64,000 nucleotides of DNA, taken from an uncultured Lachnospiraceae bacterium (lineage in GTDB: Bacteria > Bacillota > Clostridia > Lachnospirales > Lachnospiraceae). The notes beneath the pieces are model-generated. The model saw nothing but the letters and a program-made list of their open reading frames with translations. It did no database searches and was not told the DNA's origin. Below are positions 49,600-57,873 of this stretch, piece by piece. Position 1 is the first letter of the stretch. Each line of letters begins with the position of its first letter. A program made the translations under genes and the position numbers. The DNA lies in contig CAJUHJ010000006.1 of NCBI GenBank assembly GCA_910586355.1, positions 1 to 64,000 on the forward strand. Direction: 5' to 3'.

Positions 49600-50580
49600 A
49601 TGAAATTGGAATCGTTGTTAAAAACCCCGGATGCAGTGCGGCAGGCGAAGGAAGCGCAGAAGGGCTGGCATTGGGCGTTGGAAATATTGGTATTTGTGCT
49701 GTTGTTTGTAGTCTGTACTTTTGGTGAAATACTGATTATTCTTCCGTTCGAACTGGTTTTGTTTATGGGAAATCAGAGGTATCTGTCGGCTTTGGAATCT
49801 GATGATATGGAATATTTAATGGAGGTTACTTCTGAAATTATTACTGGCGACGTAGCGGTATTGTTGTCTTTGTTTGCAACTTCTGTGATGCTTGTGCTTG
49901 TCCTGTTGTTCTGTAAATTGATACAGAAGAGAAAAATGTCTTCACTTGGTTTTATCAGACAAAGCTGCATAAAAGAATATTTGAAAGGGATTCTTTTTGG
50001 GTTTCTTCTGTTTTCGGCAGCAGTATTCATTTGTATATTGACAGGTTCCTTAGAACTATCTTATACGCCGGACAGATTTGCAGTCTCTTCGTTTCTGCTT
50101 TTTCTTATGGGTTATATGATTCAGGGAATGGCAGAAGAGGTGCTGTGCCGGGGATATTTTATGGTGTCGTTGGGACGCAGGTATCCGATGGTCGCAGCTG
50201 TTGTGTTAAACGCGACGGCATTTGCAGCGCTTCATTTATTAAATCCGGGTATAGCGCCGCTTGCAATTATTAATTTAATTTTATTTGGTATTTTTGCTTC
50301 AGTCTGTTTTATTTACACAGAGAATCTCTGGCTGATTGGAGCATTACACTCTGTTTGGAATCTGCTTCAAGGGAATGTATATGGTATTAAAGTCAGCGGG
50401 ATGGAAAATACGTGCAGTATATTTTCTTCGGAAATGACAAAAGGCAGGGAAATCTTTCATGGCGGCGATTTTGGGTTAGAAGGCGGACTTGCTGTAACAA
50501 TTGTGCTTATGGCTGGAATAGTAGTACTGTTAGTTTTAATCAACAAGAAAAAGGATACAGCGGCAGAGGAGGGCATATGA
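49600..50580 (+). CDS. CPBP family intramembrane metalloprotease
   Basis: Membrane protease (326 aa; CAAX protease/bacteriocin-processing family, Abi) with about eight helices. The three signature motifs are present: EEVLCRGYFMVSLGRR near 179-194, the FAALHLLNPG helix near 208 and LHSVWNLLQGNVYG near 250. Members mature prenylated or peptide substrates, or give bacteriocin immunity. AAAGGGGGG is almost adjacent to ATG 49600; TTG 49606 (spacing 6) may be the true start. Its stop overlaps the ATPase start (ATGA), tying it to an ABC-2 exporter. Confidence 0.87.
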   Translation: MKLESLLKTPDAVRQAKEAQKGWHWALEILVFVLLFVVCTFGEILIILPFELVLFMGNQRYLSALESDDMEYLMEVTSEIITGDVAVLLSLFATSVMLVLVLLFCKLIQKRKMSSLGFIRQSCIKEYLKGILFGFLLFSAAVFICILTGSLELSYTPDRFAVSSFLLFLMGYMIQGMAEEVLCRGYFMVSLGRRYPMVAAVVLNATAFAALHLLNPGIAPLAIINLILFGIFASVCFIYTENLWLIGALHSVWNLLQGNVYGIKVSGMENTCSIFSSEMTKGREIFHGGDFGLEGGLAVTIVLMAGIVVLLVLINKKKDTAAEEGI

Positions 50581-51470
50581 AGCTGGAATTAAAAAATATT
50601 AAAAAAAGTTTTGGAGAAAAAGTGGTATTAAAAGGAATTTCTTTTACGGCAAATAATGGGAAAGCGTTTGGGCTGCTTGGGCGTAATGGAGCCGGAAAAA
50701 CGACGACAATCCGTATTTTGATGGACGTCTTTTCGGCAGACAGCGGAGAAGTATCCATAGACGGCAGGAAAATTGATTATAATAAAATAAAAATCGGATA
50801 TTTGCCGGAAGAAAGAGGATTGTATCCTAAAAAAAAGATTGTAGATCAGCTGGTTTATTTTGCAAAATTGCATGGAATGAAACAGCAGGAAGCGGTGACG
50901 GCGGTCGACAGCTGGTTAGAACGTTTAGGTATGATGGAGCACCGGAATAAACGATTAGATACGCTTTCAAAAGGAAATCAGCAGAAAATACAGCTCATTA
51001 CAGCGCTTGCCCATAATCCGGATATTGTTATTTTAGATGAACCGTTTTCCGGTCTGGACCCGGTAAATGCAATGCTTTTGAAAGACGTGGTAAAAGAAGA
51101 AATTGTAAAAGGGAAAATTGTTCTTTTTTCCAGTCATCAAATGAATTATATTGAGGAATTTTGCGACAGCATTGCGATATTGAATAATGGAGAAATTGTG
51201 CTGCAGGGCGATATTTACGAAATTAAGCGCAACTATGTACGAGACAAACTGGTGGTGCGTTCAGAACAGTCAAAAGAGATTATGGATGAACTGAAAGCCT
51301 GCTGTTCCAAAAAAGAAAATGGAGAATTGCTCATTCAGTTAAAAGCGGCAGAAGAAAAACAAGATATGATGAGGCGGCTGACAAATGCATATGATATTGA
51401 TGAAATCAAAGTATTTGAACCGTCGTTAAATGATATTTTTGTGGAATATGCCGGAGATCATGCTGTATAA
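50577..51470 (+). CDS. ABC-2 type transporter ATP-binding protein (NatA-like)
   Basis: ATPase (297 aa) of an ABC exporter. Walker A GRNGAGKTTT near 39-48, Q-loop region GYLPEERGLYPKK near 77 (the EERGLY pattern is typical of NatA-like ATPases), signature LSKGNQQKIQ near 132 (LSGGQ variant), Walker B VILDEPFSGLDPVN near 151 and SSHQMNYIEEFCD near 184. ATG 50577 overlaps the CPBP stop by 4 bases, with AGAGGAGGG before. The NatB-like permease follows. Substrate unproven; sodium export (NatAB) and peptide export are both possible. Confidence 0.9.
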   Translation: MKLELKNIKKSFGEKVVLKGISFTANNGKAFGLLGRNGAGKTTTIRILMDVFSADSGEVSIDGRKIDYNKIKIGYLPEERGLYPKKKIVDQLVYFAKLHGMKQQEAVTAVDSWLERLGMMEHRNKRLDTLSKGNQQKIQLITALAHNPDIVILDEPFSGLDPVNAMLLKDVVKEEIVKGKIVLFSSHQMNYIEEFCDSIAILNNGEIVLQGDIYEIKRNYVRDKLVVRSEQSKEIMDELKACCSKKENGELLIQLKAAEEKQDMMRRLTNAYDIDEIKVFEPSLNDIFVEYAGDHAV

Positions 51471-51499
51471 TGCCGAAAAGACAGATAAGGAGAAAAGCG

Positions 51500-52783
51500 A
51501 TGAAACAATTTGGAACCATTTTTAAATTTGAATTAAGTAGTTATTTTAAAAATAAAATTTTTGTAGGCGTTACAATATTGTTGGTAGCAGTGATTGCGGT
51601 TGTCATGTTTTTACCAAGATTTTGGGGTTCTGAGGATGGTAACGTCACGGAAATGACAGAGAATGCCGGAAATGGGGAAGCGCAGGAAGAAACATCCGGC
51701 GTTTCGGTTGAAGGGATGATTTTATTTTCGGCGGCAGGCGTAGAAAATGCAGACGTCATATGCCAGGCTCTTGACACAGCATTTTCGGATTATGCAGTCT
51801 GTATGACGGAGGATGGAATTGAAACAATCAAAGAAAAAGTGGCTTCTGGCGAGGCAGAATGTGCTTTTGTCATGGATAGTTTCATGTCCTATACGTATTA
51901 TGTCAATAATTTGTCGCTCTATGACAGTAAAACGGCCATTGTGGATGAAGTTTTAGAGCAAATGTATACAATGAATGCGCTTACGGCAGGCGGTATATCC
52001 GCTGACGAAGCAAAGCAGATTGTTTCTGTACAGATTAACCATGAAACGGAAAGTCTGGGCAAGGATCAGATGCAGAATTTCTTTTATACCTATATTATGA
52101 TTTTTGCATTATATATGGTTATATTGCTTTATGGGCAGATGGTCGCTACAAATGTTGCAACAGAAAAAAGTTCAAGGGCTATGGAGCTTTTGATTACGAG
52201 TGCAAGACCGGTGAGTATGATGTTTGGTAAAGTTGTTGCATCTTGTCTGGCAGGTTTTATACAGCTTTTGGTGGTGTTTGGTTCTTCCATTTTATTTTAT
52301 AATCTCAATCAGTCTTATTGGGAAGGCAATATGATTGTTGCATCTATCTTTGATATGCCGTTGTATTTGCTTGTTTATATGCTGATTTTCTTTGTACTTG
52401 GATTCTTTATATATGCGTTTTTGTATGGGGCGATTGGCTCGACGGCTTCTAAAGTCGAAGATATCAATACCTCCGTTATGCCGTTGACGCTGCTTTTTGT
52501 CGTTGCATTTTTGGTAGTCATGTTTTCTATGCAGGGAGATAGTGTGGACAGTCTTTTGATGCGTATTTGTTCTTATGTTCCATTTACGTCTCCGATGGCG
52601 ATGTTTACACGTATTGCGATGAGTACCGTTCCATTTTATGAGATAATTCTTTCAATTATTGTTTTAATTTTGAGCGTACTTGGCGTAGGGGTAATATCGG
52701 CAAAGATTTATCGTGTCGGCGTATTGCTTTATGGGACAAAACCAAAACTCGGTTCTATTTTAAAAGCTGTGAAAAAAGCATAG
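51500..52783 (+). CDS. ABC-2 type permease (NatB-like)
   Basis: Membrane subunit (427 aa): one N-terminal helix (about 20-40), a large extracytoplasmic domain (about 45-190) and five or six helices after about 195 (NFFYTYIMIFALYMVILLYG onwards), the ABC2_membrane_3/NatB arrangement. ATEKSSRAMELLITSARP near 222-239 is the conserved coupling stretch. AAGGAG precedes ATG 51500, 29 bases after the ATPase stop. It forms the exporter with the ATPase and the CPBP protease. Confidence 0.88.
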   Translation: MKQFGTIFKFELSSYFKNKIFVGVTILLVAVIAVVMFLPRFWGSEDGNVTEMTENAGNGEAQEETSGVSVEGMILFSAAGVENADVICQALDTAFSDYAVCMTEDGIETIKEKVASGEAECAFVMDSFMSYTYYVNNLSLYDSKTAIVDEVLEQMYTMNALTAGGISADEAKQIVSVQINHETESLGKDQMQNFFYTYIMIFALYMVILLYGQMVATNVATEKSSRAMELLITSARPVSMMFGKVVASCLAGFIQLLVVFGSSILFYNLNQSYWEGNMIVASIFDMPLYLLVYMLIFFVLGFFIYAFLYGAIGSTASKVEDINTSVMPLTLLFVVAFLVVMFSMQGDSVDSLLMRICSYVPFTSPMAMFTRIAMSTVPFYEIILSIIVLILSVLGVGVISAKIYRVGVLLYGTKPKLGSILKAVKKA

Positions 52784-52841
52784 GTATAAAATTTCTTCTT
52801 TTTGGGCATTATGTAAGAAAATAGAAAAAGGAGGAATGATT

Positions 52842-53030
52842 ATGCGTGCAGTAGTAGATAAAGATACATGCATTGGCTGCGGGCTGTGTGCTTCCACAGA
52901 GCCGGATGTATTTAAAATGGATGACGATGGAAAAGCTGTCAGTGTGGCGGATACTACGGAAGACAATAAAGAGTCCGTAGAAACCTGCATTGACGGATGT
53001 CCAGTGAATGCAATTCATTCTGAAGATTAA
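52842..53030 (+). CDS. ferredoxin, single [4Fe-4S] cluster
   Basis: A 62-residue electron carrier of the Thermotoga/Bacillus Fer type. CIGCGLC at about 10-16 gives three ligands and CPVNAIH near 52 the fourth; the middle Cys-poor loop (STEPDVFKMDDDGKA) replaces the second cluster of 2[4Fe-4S] ferredoxins. A further Cys in VETCIDG may form a disulfide as in known members. AAAGGAGG lies 7 bases before ATG 52842, so the ATG at 52836 is unlikely. Its own terminator follows. Confidence 0.92.
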   Translation: MRAVVDKDTCIGCGLCASTEPDVFKMDDDGKAVSVADTTEDNKESVETCIDGCPVNAIHSED

Positions 53031-53038
53031 AATGTCAC

Positions 53039-53071
53039 AAAAAAGAATCCCATAGAGCGGATTCTTTTTTT
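53039..53071 (+). terminator. intrinsic terminator after ferredoxin
   Basis: Stem AAAAAAGAATCC with GGATTCTTTTTT around an 8-base loop, ending in a T-run. Confidence 0.88.
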
Positions 53072-53159
53072 GTATGTGGCTTTACATTTTTGATAGGAAC
53101 GATTATTATAGATTTGAAGCTACTGGATTTAATTTGATGGAAAGAAATGAGGCAATAAT

Positions 53160-54566
53160 ATGGGAGGATTTTTTGGAGCAGCGTCCGCACAGGACTGTGT
53201 ATTTGATTTATTTTTTGGAATTGATTATCATTCGCATCTGGGGACAAAACGCGGTGGAATGGTAGTATATGGGGAAAAAGGATTTGACCGTGCGATTCAT
53301 AATATTGAAAATGCACCGTTTCGAACAAAATTTGACAAGGATGTACAGAAAATGTCCGGCAGAATGGGGATTGGCTGTATATCCGATTACGAGCCGCAGC
53401 CGCTTTTGGTTCGTTCCCATCATGGCACATATGCAATAACAACGGTAAGTAAGATTAATAATATGAAAGAACTTGCTAAAATGTTGTTTGAACAGGGACA
53501 TTCTCATTTTTTGGAAATGAGCGGCGGAGATATCAATGCAACAGAGATGATTGCGTCTCTAATTAATCAGAAAGAAAATCTAATCGAAGGAATCCGGTAT
53601 GCTTTGGATTCGGTAGACGGTTCCGTATCAATTCTTTTGATGAATGAAAAGGGCATTTATGCAGCCCGCGACAAATATGGGCGGACACCAATTGTAATTG
53701 GAAAAAAAGAAGATGCGTTTTGTATTTCCTTTGAAAATTTTGCGTATCGGAACCTGGGCTATAAAGATTATAAGGAATTAGGGCCGGGGGAAATTGTGCT
53801 TGTGACACAAAAGGATTGTGTAACCATATCAAAAGCCGGTGACGACATGAAAATCTGTACATTTTTGTGGGTGTATTATGGATATCCGGCTAGTTCTTAT
53901 GAGGGGACAAGCGTAGAGCAGATGCGTTACGACTGTGGGTGCCGGATGGCAAAGCGGGACAATGTTCATCCGGATATTGTGGCAGGCGTGCCGGATTCTG
54001 GAACGGCTCATGCAATTGGTTATGCGAATGAATCAGGGATACCGTTTTCCAGGCCGTTTATAAAGTATACGCCGACCTGGCCGCGTTCTTTTATGCCGAC
54101 GATACAAAGCCAGCGTGATTTAATTGCAAGAATGAAGCTTTTAGCCGTAGAAGAGCTGATTCGTGATAAAAGTCTGCTTTTGATTGACGATTCGATTGTA
54201 AGGGGGACGCAGCTTCGGGAAACAACAGAATTCTTATATGGGAGCGGTGCCAAAGAAGTGCATATCCGTCCGGCGTGCCCGCCTCTTTTGTATGGATGCA
54301 GATATTTGAATTTTTCGCGGTCTACGTCGGAAATGGATTTGATTACCAGGCGGGTAATTGACCGTCTGGAAAACGGCAATGTGACCAAAGAAGTTTTAAA
54401 GGAATATGCAGACCCGGAATCAGAAAAGTATGAACAGATGGTAGAAGAAATACGGAAAGAGCAAAATTTTACTTCATTAAGATTTAACAGGCTGGACGAT
54501 ATGCTGGAATCTGTTGGGATTGATAAATGCAAACTCTGTACGTACTGCTGGAACGGAGTAGAATAA
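53160..54566 (+). CDS. PurF-like amidophosphoribosyltransferase paralogue lacking the glutaminase Cys
   Basis: A 468-residue protein of the PurF family (N-terminal class II glutaminase plus PRPP-binding transferase). The PRPP loop is intact: LLIDDSIVRGTQ near 341-352. The N-terminus reads MGGFFGAAS, so the nucleophilic Cys that must be residue 1 of the mature enzyme is Gly, although HLGTKRGGM follows as in PurF. Cys residues in CGCRMA, ACPPLLYGC and the tail CKLCTYCW could bind the [4Fe-4S] cluster of Bacillus-type PurF. It may use ammonia or have another job. No other pur genes are adjacent. Confidence 0.85.
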   Translation: MGGFFGAASAQDCVFDLFFGIDYHSHLGTKRGGMVVYGEKGFDRAIHNIENAPFRTKFDKDVQKMSGRMGIGCISDYEPQPLLVRSHHGTYAITTVSKINNMKELAKMLFEQGHSHFLEMSGGDINATEMIASLINQKENLIEGIRYALDSVDGSVSILLMNEKGIYAARDKYGRTPIVIGKKEDAFCISFENFAYRNLGYKDYKELGPGEIVLVTQKDCVTISKAGDDMKICTFLWVYYGYPASSYEGTSVEQMRYDCGCRMAKRDNVHPDIVAGVPDSGTAHAIGYANESGIPFSRPFIKYTPTWPRSFMPTIQSQRDLIARMKLLAVEELIRDKSLLLIDDSIVRGTQLRETTEFLYGSGAKEVHIRPACPPLLYGCRYLNFSRSTSEMDLITRRVIDRLENGNVTKEVLKEYADPESEKYEQMVEEIRKEQNFTSLRFNRLDDMLESVGIDKCKLCTYCWNGVE

Positions 54567-54629
54567 AAATAGAATGAATTTAAAATTGCTTCATAGAATA
54601 GTACAAAAGAAGATTATGTTTGGGTGTAT

Positions 54630-55430
54630 ATGAAGTATAAGAAAACGCTATTACTTGTCGTACTTTTTCTATTTATGTATGGGGCAGGCGCGGGGGCTGC
54701 TAAAATCGTAGATGTTTTTAGCGGCTCTCCTTTTATTCAGGGAGAAACAGAAAATTGGGGATTGGGTTTTGGCACGGAAGGGACGACGCCGACTGGAAAT
54801 GTCAGCGCCGAGGAGTTAGCAAAATATGATGCGCATTTTGTAGGGGATACGACAAAAAAAACGATTTATCTGACGTTTGACTGCGGATATGAAAATGGAA
54901 ATTCAGATAAAATTTTAGACGCGTTAAAAAAACATAAAGCAACAGGGACATTTTTTGTAGTTGGTAATTTTTTGGAAACGGCGCCTGAAATTGTAAAGCG
55001 AATGCAGAAGGAAGGCCACTTAGTAGGAAACCATACATATCATCATCCCGATATGTCGAAAATCAGTGATTTCGCTTCGTTTCAAAAAGAAATTGAAGAT
55101 GTGGAAAATTTGTATCAGGAAATTACAGGGGAAAAAATGGTGAAATTATACCGTCCTCCTCAGGGAAAGTTCAACGAAGACAATTTGAATATGGCAAAAC
55201 AGCTTGGTTATCATACGTTTTTCTGGAGCCTTGCCTATGTAGACTGGTACGAAGATAACCAGCCGACAGCAAAAGAAGCATATAGTAAACTGCTGCCCAG
55301 AATCCATCCTGGAGCAGTTGTGCTTTTACATTCAACGTCAAAAACGAATGGAGATATTTTAGATGAACTTTTAACAAAGTGGGAAGAGATGGGTTATACA
55401 TTTGGCTCGCTGGAGGAGCTTTGTAAATAG
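54630..55430 (+). CDS. pdaA: delta-lactam-biosynthetic polysaccharide deacetylase PdaA
   Basis: Exported NodB-type deacetylase (266 aa). N-terminal signal anchor (about 5-24). Motifs: TIYLTFDCGYENGN near 79 (TFDDGY with Cys at the third position, as in PdaA), GNHTYHHPDM near 137 (two metal His), KLYRPPQGKFN near 172 and VVLLHSTSKTNGD near 232 (catalytic His). PdaA deacetylates muramic acid so the delta-lactam can form after CwlD has removed the peptide; spores need this for germination. ATG 54630 preferred over GTG 54624; the ribosome site is weak (GGGTGT). A terminator follows. Confidence 0.88.
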   Translation: MKYKKTLLLVVLFLFMYGAGAGAAKIVDVFSGSPFIQGETENWGLGFGTEGTTPTGNVSAEELAKYDAHFVGDTTKKTIYLTFDCGYENGNSDKILDALKKHKATGTFFVVGNFLETAPEIVKRMQKEGHLVGNHTYHHPDMSKISDFASFQKEIEDVENLYQEITGEKMVKLYRPPQGKFNEDNLNMAKQLGYHTFFWSLAYVDWYEDNQPTAKEAYSKLLPRIHPGAVVLLHSTSKTNGDILDELLTKWEEMGYTFGSLEELCK

Positions 55431-55453
55431 ACGCCAGGGCTAAACTGGCAGAC

Positions 55454-55488
55454 GGCATTAGCGGAACCGTCCGTTAGTGCCTTTTTTT
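55454..55488 (+). terminator. intrinsic terminator after pdaA
   Basis: GGCATTAGCGGA pairs (with wobbles) with TCCGTTAGTGCC, then TTTTTTT. Confidence 0.85.
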
Positions 55489-55492
55489 GCAC

Positions 55493-55563
55493 TTTACATA
55501 ATGTAAATAAAAACATTGTTTATGTAAAATATATTTGACTAAATATCAAATATAAGTTATACT
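55493..55563 (+). promoter_or_regulatory. promoter with two inverted repeats for the membrane/XRE pair
   Basis: TTGACT (55535-55540), 17-base spacer, TATACT (55558-55563). A perfect 8-base inverted repeat ATATTTGA-N7-TCAAATAT (55531-55553) covers the -35 box, and a 9-base inverted repeat TTTACATAA...TTATGTAAA (55493-55501, 55520-55528) lies just upstream. Both are operator candidates for the XRE regulator encoded downstream. Confidence 0.55.
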
Positions 55564-55603
55564 TTGTCTATAATAAATAATGGAAAGAGAAAGGGGAATT
55601 TTT

Positions 55604-56143
55604 ATGTCAGAATATAATGCGGGATATTTGGTGGGAATTATATTTGGAGTGTTTGTGATGTGCGCGGCAGTTTTGATATTTTTACGTCTTACGAGAAAAG
55701 AACATTCCAGTAAAAATGATTATGATGAAAGGCAGATGCTGGTACGTGGGAAGGGAGACCGCTATGCTTTTGTCACATTATTTGTTTATAATCTTATCTA
55801 TGTTTTATTTGGGGATTATATTGAATTGATAGCGGTAAGAAGCGTAGTTCTTTTTATGGGGATTATTTTAAGCACATGGGTTTATGTAGTGTATACTGTT
55901 TGGAATGACGGGTATTTTTCTTTGAATGAGAAACCCAAAAGTTGGATTGGAATATTTGCTGCAATTGCAATAGTTAATACGATAAATGGAATTCAGGATA
56001 TGTATTATTACGGCGTGATACAAAATGGGGTGATTTCAGAAACTGTGATTGGTTTGATGGAAGGTTGTTGTATTTTCTTTATACTTGCAGTGATTATGGC
56101 AAAAAGTTTTTTGGAGAAAAGAGAAGGACAGAATGAAGAATGA
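55604..56143 (+). CDS. five-helix membrane protein paired with an XRE regulator
   Basis: An integral membrane protein (179 aa): a helix at about 7-27, a cytoplasmic loop KEHSSKNDYDERQMLVRGKG, then four helices to about 170. DERQ..VRGKG between helices 1 and 2 is a feature of small membrane proteins encoded with XRE regulators in Firmicutes (DUF2178/DUF6773-like; family not certain). AAAGGGG lies 7 bases before ATG 55604. The stop overlaps the regulator start (ATGA). The function is unknown; such pairs are often stress- or toxin-linked (weak inference). Confidence 0.72.
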   Translation: MSEYNAGYLVGIIFGVFVMCAAVLIFLRLTRKEHSSKNDYDERQMLVRGKGDRYAFVTLFVYNLIYVLFGDYIELIAVRSVVLFMGIILSTWVYVVYTVWNDGYFSLNEKPKSWIGIFAAIAIVNTINGIQDMYYYGVIQNGVISETVIGLMEGCCIFFILAVIMAKSFLEKREGQNEE

Positions 56144-56343
56144 AAAATTTAAGGTTAAAGAGCGCAAGGGCGGGGCTTGATTTGTCACAGCAGGAACTGG
56201 CGGAAAAAGTCGGCGTTTCCAGGCAGACGATTAGTGCGATTGAAAAAGGGGATTATAATCCTACGATAAATCTCTGCATAGCGATATGTAAAGCGCTTGG
56301 AAAGACTTTAGATGAATTGTTCTGGCAGGAAGAATCAGACTGA
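56140..56343 (+). CDS. XRE-family transcriptional regulator
   Basis: A 67-residue single-domain HTH protein: LKSARAGLDLSQQELAEKVG, then SRQTISAIEKGDYNP as recognition helix, INLCIAICKALGKTLDELF to close the five-helix fold. This YozG/Cro-like type usually represses its own operon. It overlaps the membrane-protein stop by 4 bases, so the two are co-translated; the inverted repeats over the operon promoter are the likely binding sites. Confidence 0.92.
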   Translation: MKNLRLKSARAGLDLSQQELAEKVGVSRQTISAIEKGDYNPTINLCIAICKALGKTLDELFWQEESD

Positions 56344-56414
56344 CAGAATTTACCATGTACAAAGAAACTGATTTTTACAGATATTACATATAGAAAAATC
56401 AGGAGGTCATGGAA

Positions 56415-57830
56415 ATGAAACAGTTTATGGACAGAGATTTTATGTTATCCACAGAGTGCGCGAAACGGTTGTATCATGATTATGCAGAAAAGATGCCTAT
56501 TTTGGATTATCATTGTCATATTTCCCCGAAGGAAATTGCCATAGACAGGAAATTTGAAAATATAACACAGATGTGGCTTAATGCAGATCACTATAAATGG
56601 CGTCAGATGCGTGCGAATGGAGTAGAGGAGTATTATATTACAGGAAACGCGCCCGATTGGGAAAAATTTCAAAAACTGGCGGAAACGTTAGAAAAGGCGG
56701 TTGGGAATCCATTGTACCACTGGTGTCATTTGGAGCTGCAAAGGTATTTTGGCTATAATGGAATTTTAAACAAACGTACGGCGGAAGAAGTCTGGAATTA
56801 CTGCAATCAGAAAATTCGTCATAAAGCAATGTCAGTACGCGGGATTATCCGGCAGTCCAATGTGGCGCTCATTTGTACGACAGACGATCCGGCGGATGAT
56901 TTAGCCTGGCATAAAAAAATAGCGAAGGATGACAGTTTTTCTGTTTTCGTATTTCCTACATGGCGACCGGATCGGGCGATGAATATAGAAAAACCGGATT
57001 ATTTGGAGTATCTGGAAACGTTAGGGCGGGTAAGCAAAGTCTCCATTCATTCTTTCCATACTTTAATGGAAGCGTTAAAACATCGTCTGGACTTTTTTGC
57101 TTCAATGGGCTGCCGAATTTCAGATCATGGATTGGAATATGTAATGTACCATCCATGCGGGGAAGAAGAAATAGAAACTATTTTTGCAAAAAGATATAGA
57201 GGAGAAGTCCTTTCAAAAGAAGAAGAGCTTCGTTTTAAAACAAGGTTTCTATTGGAGATGGGAGAAGAATATCATAACAGGGATTGGGCAATGCAGCTTC
57301 ATTATGGATGCAGACGAGACAATAATACACTGGCATACCGCGCTCTTGGAGCCGACAGCGGATTTGACTGTATCAACAACGATACACCGACAGAAGAGCT
57401 TGCCGGTTTTTTAAATGATTTAAACGAAACCGGGCATCTTCCGCGTACAATTTTATATTCTTTAAATCCAAATGACAATGCGGTAATCGGTACTTTGTTG
57501 GGCTGTTTTCAGGATTCTTCTGCTGTTGGAAAAATACAGCAGGGTTCAGCATGGTGGTTTAACGACCATAAAACAGGAATGCGGGAACAGATGATTTCTC
57601 TTGCTAATCTTGGGCTGCTTGGGAATTTTATTGGAATGTTGACAGATTCGAGAAGCTTTTTGTCTTATACAAGGCATGAGTATTTTCGCCGGATTTTATG
57701 TGATTTCATCGGCGGTTTGGTAGAGCGGGGAGAATATCCGGCAGATGATGAGGCGCTTGAGAAAATGATTAAAGGCATATCTTTTGAGAATGCAGTCCGG
57801 TATTTTGGGTTTGATTTAGCCGGGGTTTAA
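56415..57830 (+). CDS. uxaC: glucuronate (uronate) isomerase
   Basis: Cytoplasmic isomerase (471 aa) that converts D-glucuronate to D-fructuronate and D-galacturonate to D-tagaturonate. An amidohydrolase-like barrel with the metal motif LDYHCHISPKEI near 27-38 (HxH), TTDDPADDLAWH near 155, WRPDRAMN near 179 and AMQLHYGCRRDNN near 294; the C-terminus has the typical QGSAWWFNDHKTGMREQM. AGGAGG lies 8 bases before ATG 56415 (2 before the alternative at 56409). uxuA/uxuB are not adjacent, so uronate use would rely on genes elsewhere. Confidence 0.93.
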   Translation: MKQFMDRDFMLSTECAKRLYHDYAEKMPILDYHCHISPKEIAIDRKFENITQMWLNADHYKWRQMRANGVEEYYITGNAPDWEKFQKLAETLEKAVGNPLYHWCHLELQRYFGYNGILNKRTAEEVWNYCNQKIRHKAMSVRGIIRQSNVALICTTDDPADDLAWHKKIAKDDSFSVFVFPTWRPDRAMNIEKPDYLEYLETLGRVSKVSIHSFHTLMEALKHRLDFFASMGCRISDHGLEYVMYHPCGEEEIETIFAKRYRGEVLSKEEELRFKTRFLLEMGEEYHNRDWAMQLHYGCRRDNNTLAYRALGADSGFDCINNDTPTEELAGFLNDLNETGHLPRTILYSLNPNDNAVIGTLLGCFQDSSAVGKIQQGSAWWFNDHKTGMREQMISLANLGLLGNFIGMLTDSRSFLSYTRHEYFRRILCDFIGGLVERGEYPADDEALEKMIKGISFENAVRYFGFDLAGV

Positions 57831-57839
57831 AGGTATAAT
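57811..57839 (+). promoter_or_regulatory. promoter for the CgeB-type glycosyltransferase
   Basis: TTGATT (57811-57816), 17-base spacer, TATAAT (57834-57839), overlapping the end of uxaC. Confidence 0.5.
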
Positions 57840-57873
57840 AAAAAGAAAACCGTCTGCGGGGGAGGCGAAAGAC

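Noticed and set aside
53035..53442. Minus-strand 135-codon frame opposite the PurF-like gene start
   Set aside because: No ribosome site or family resemblance, and it spans the ferredoxin terminator.
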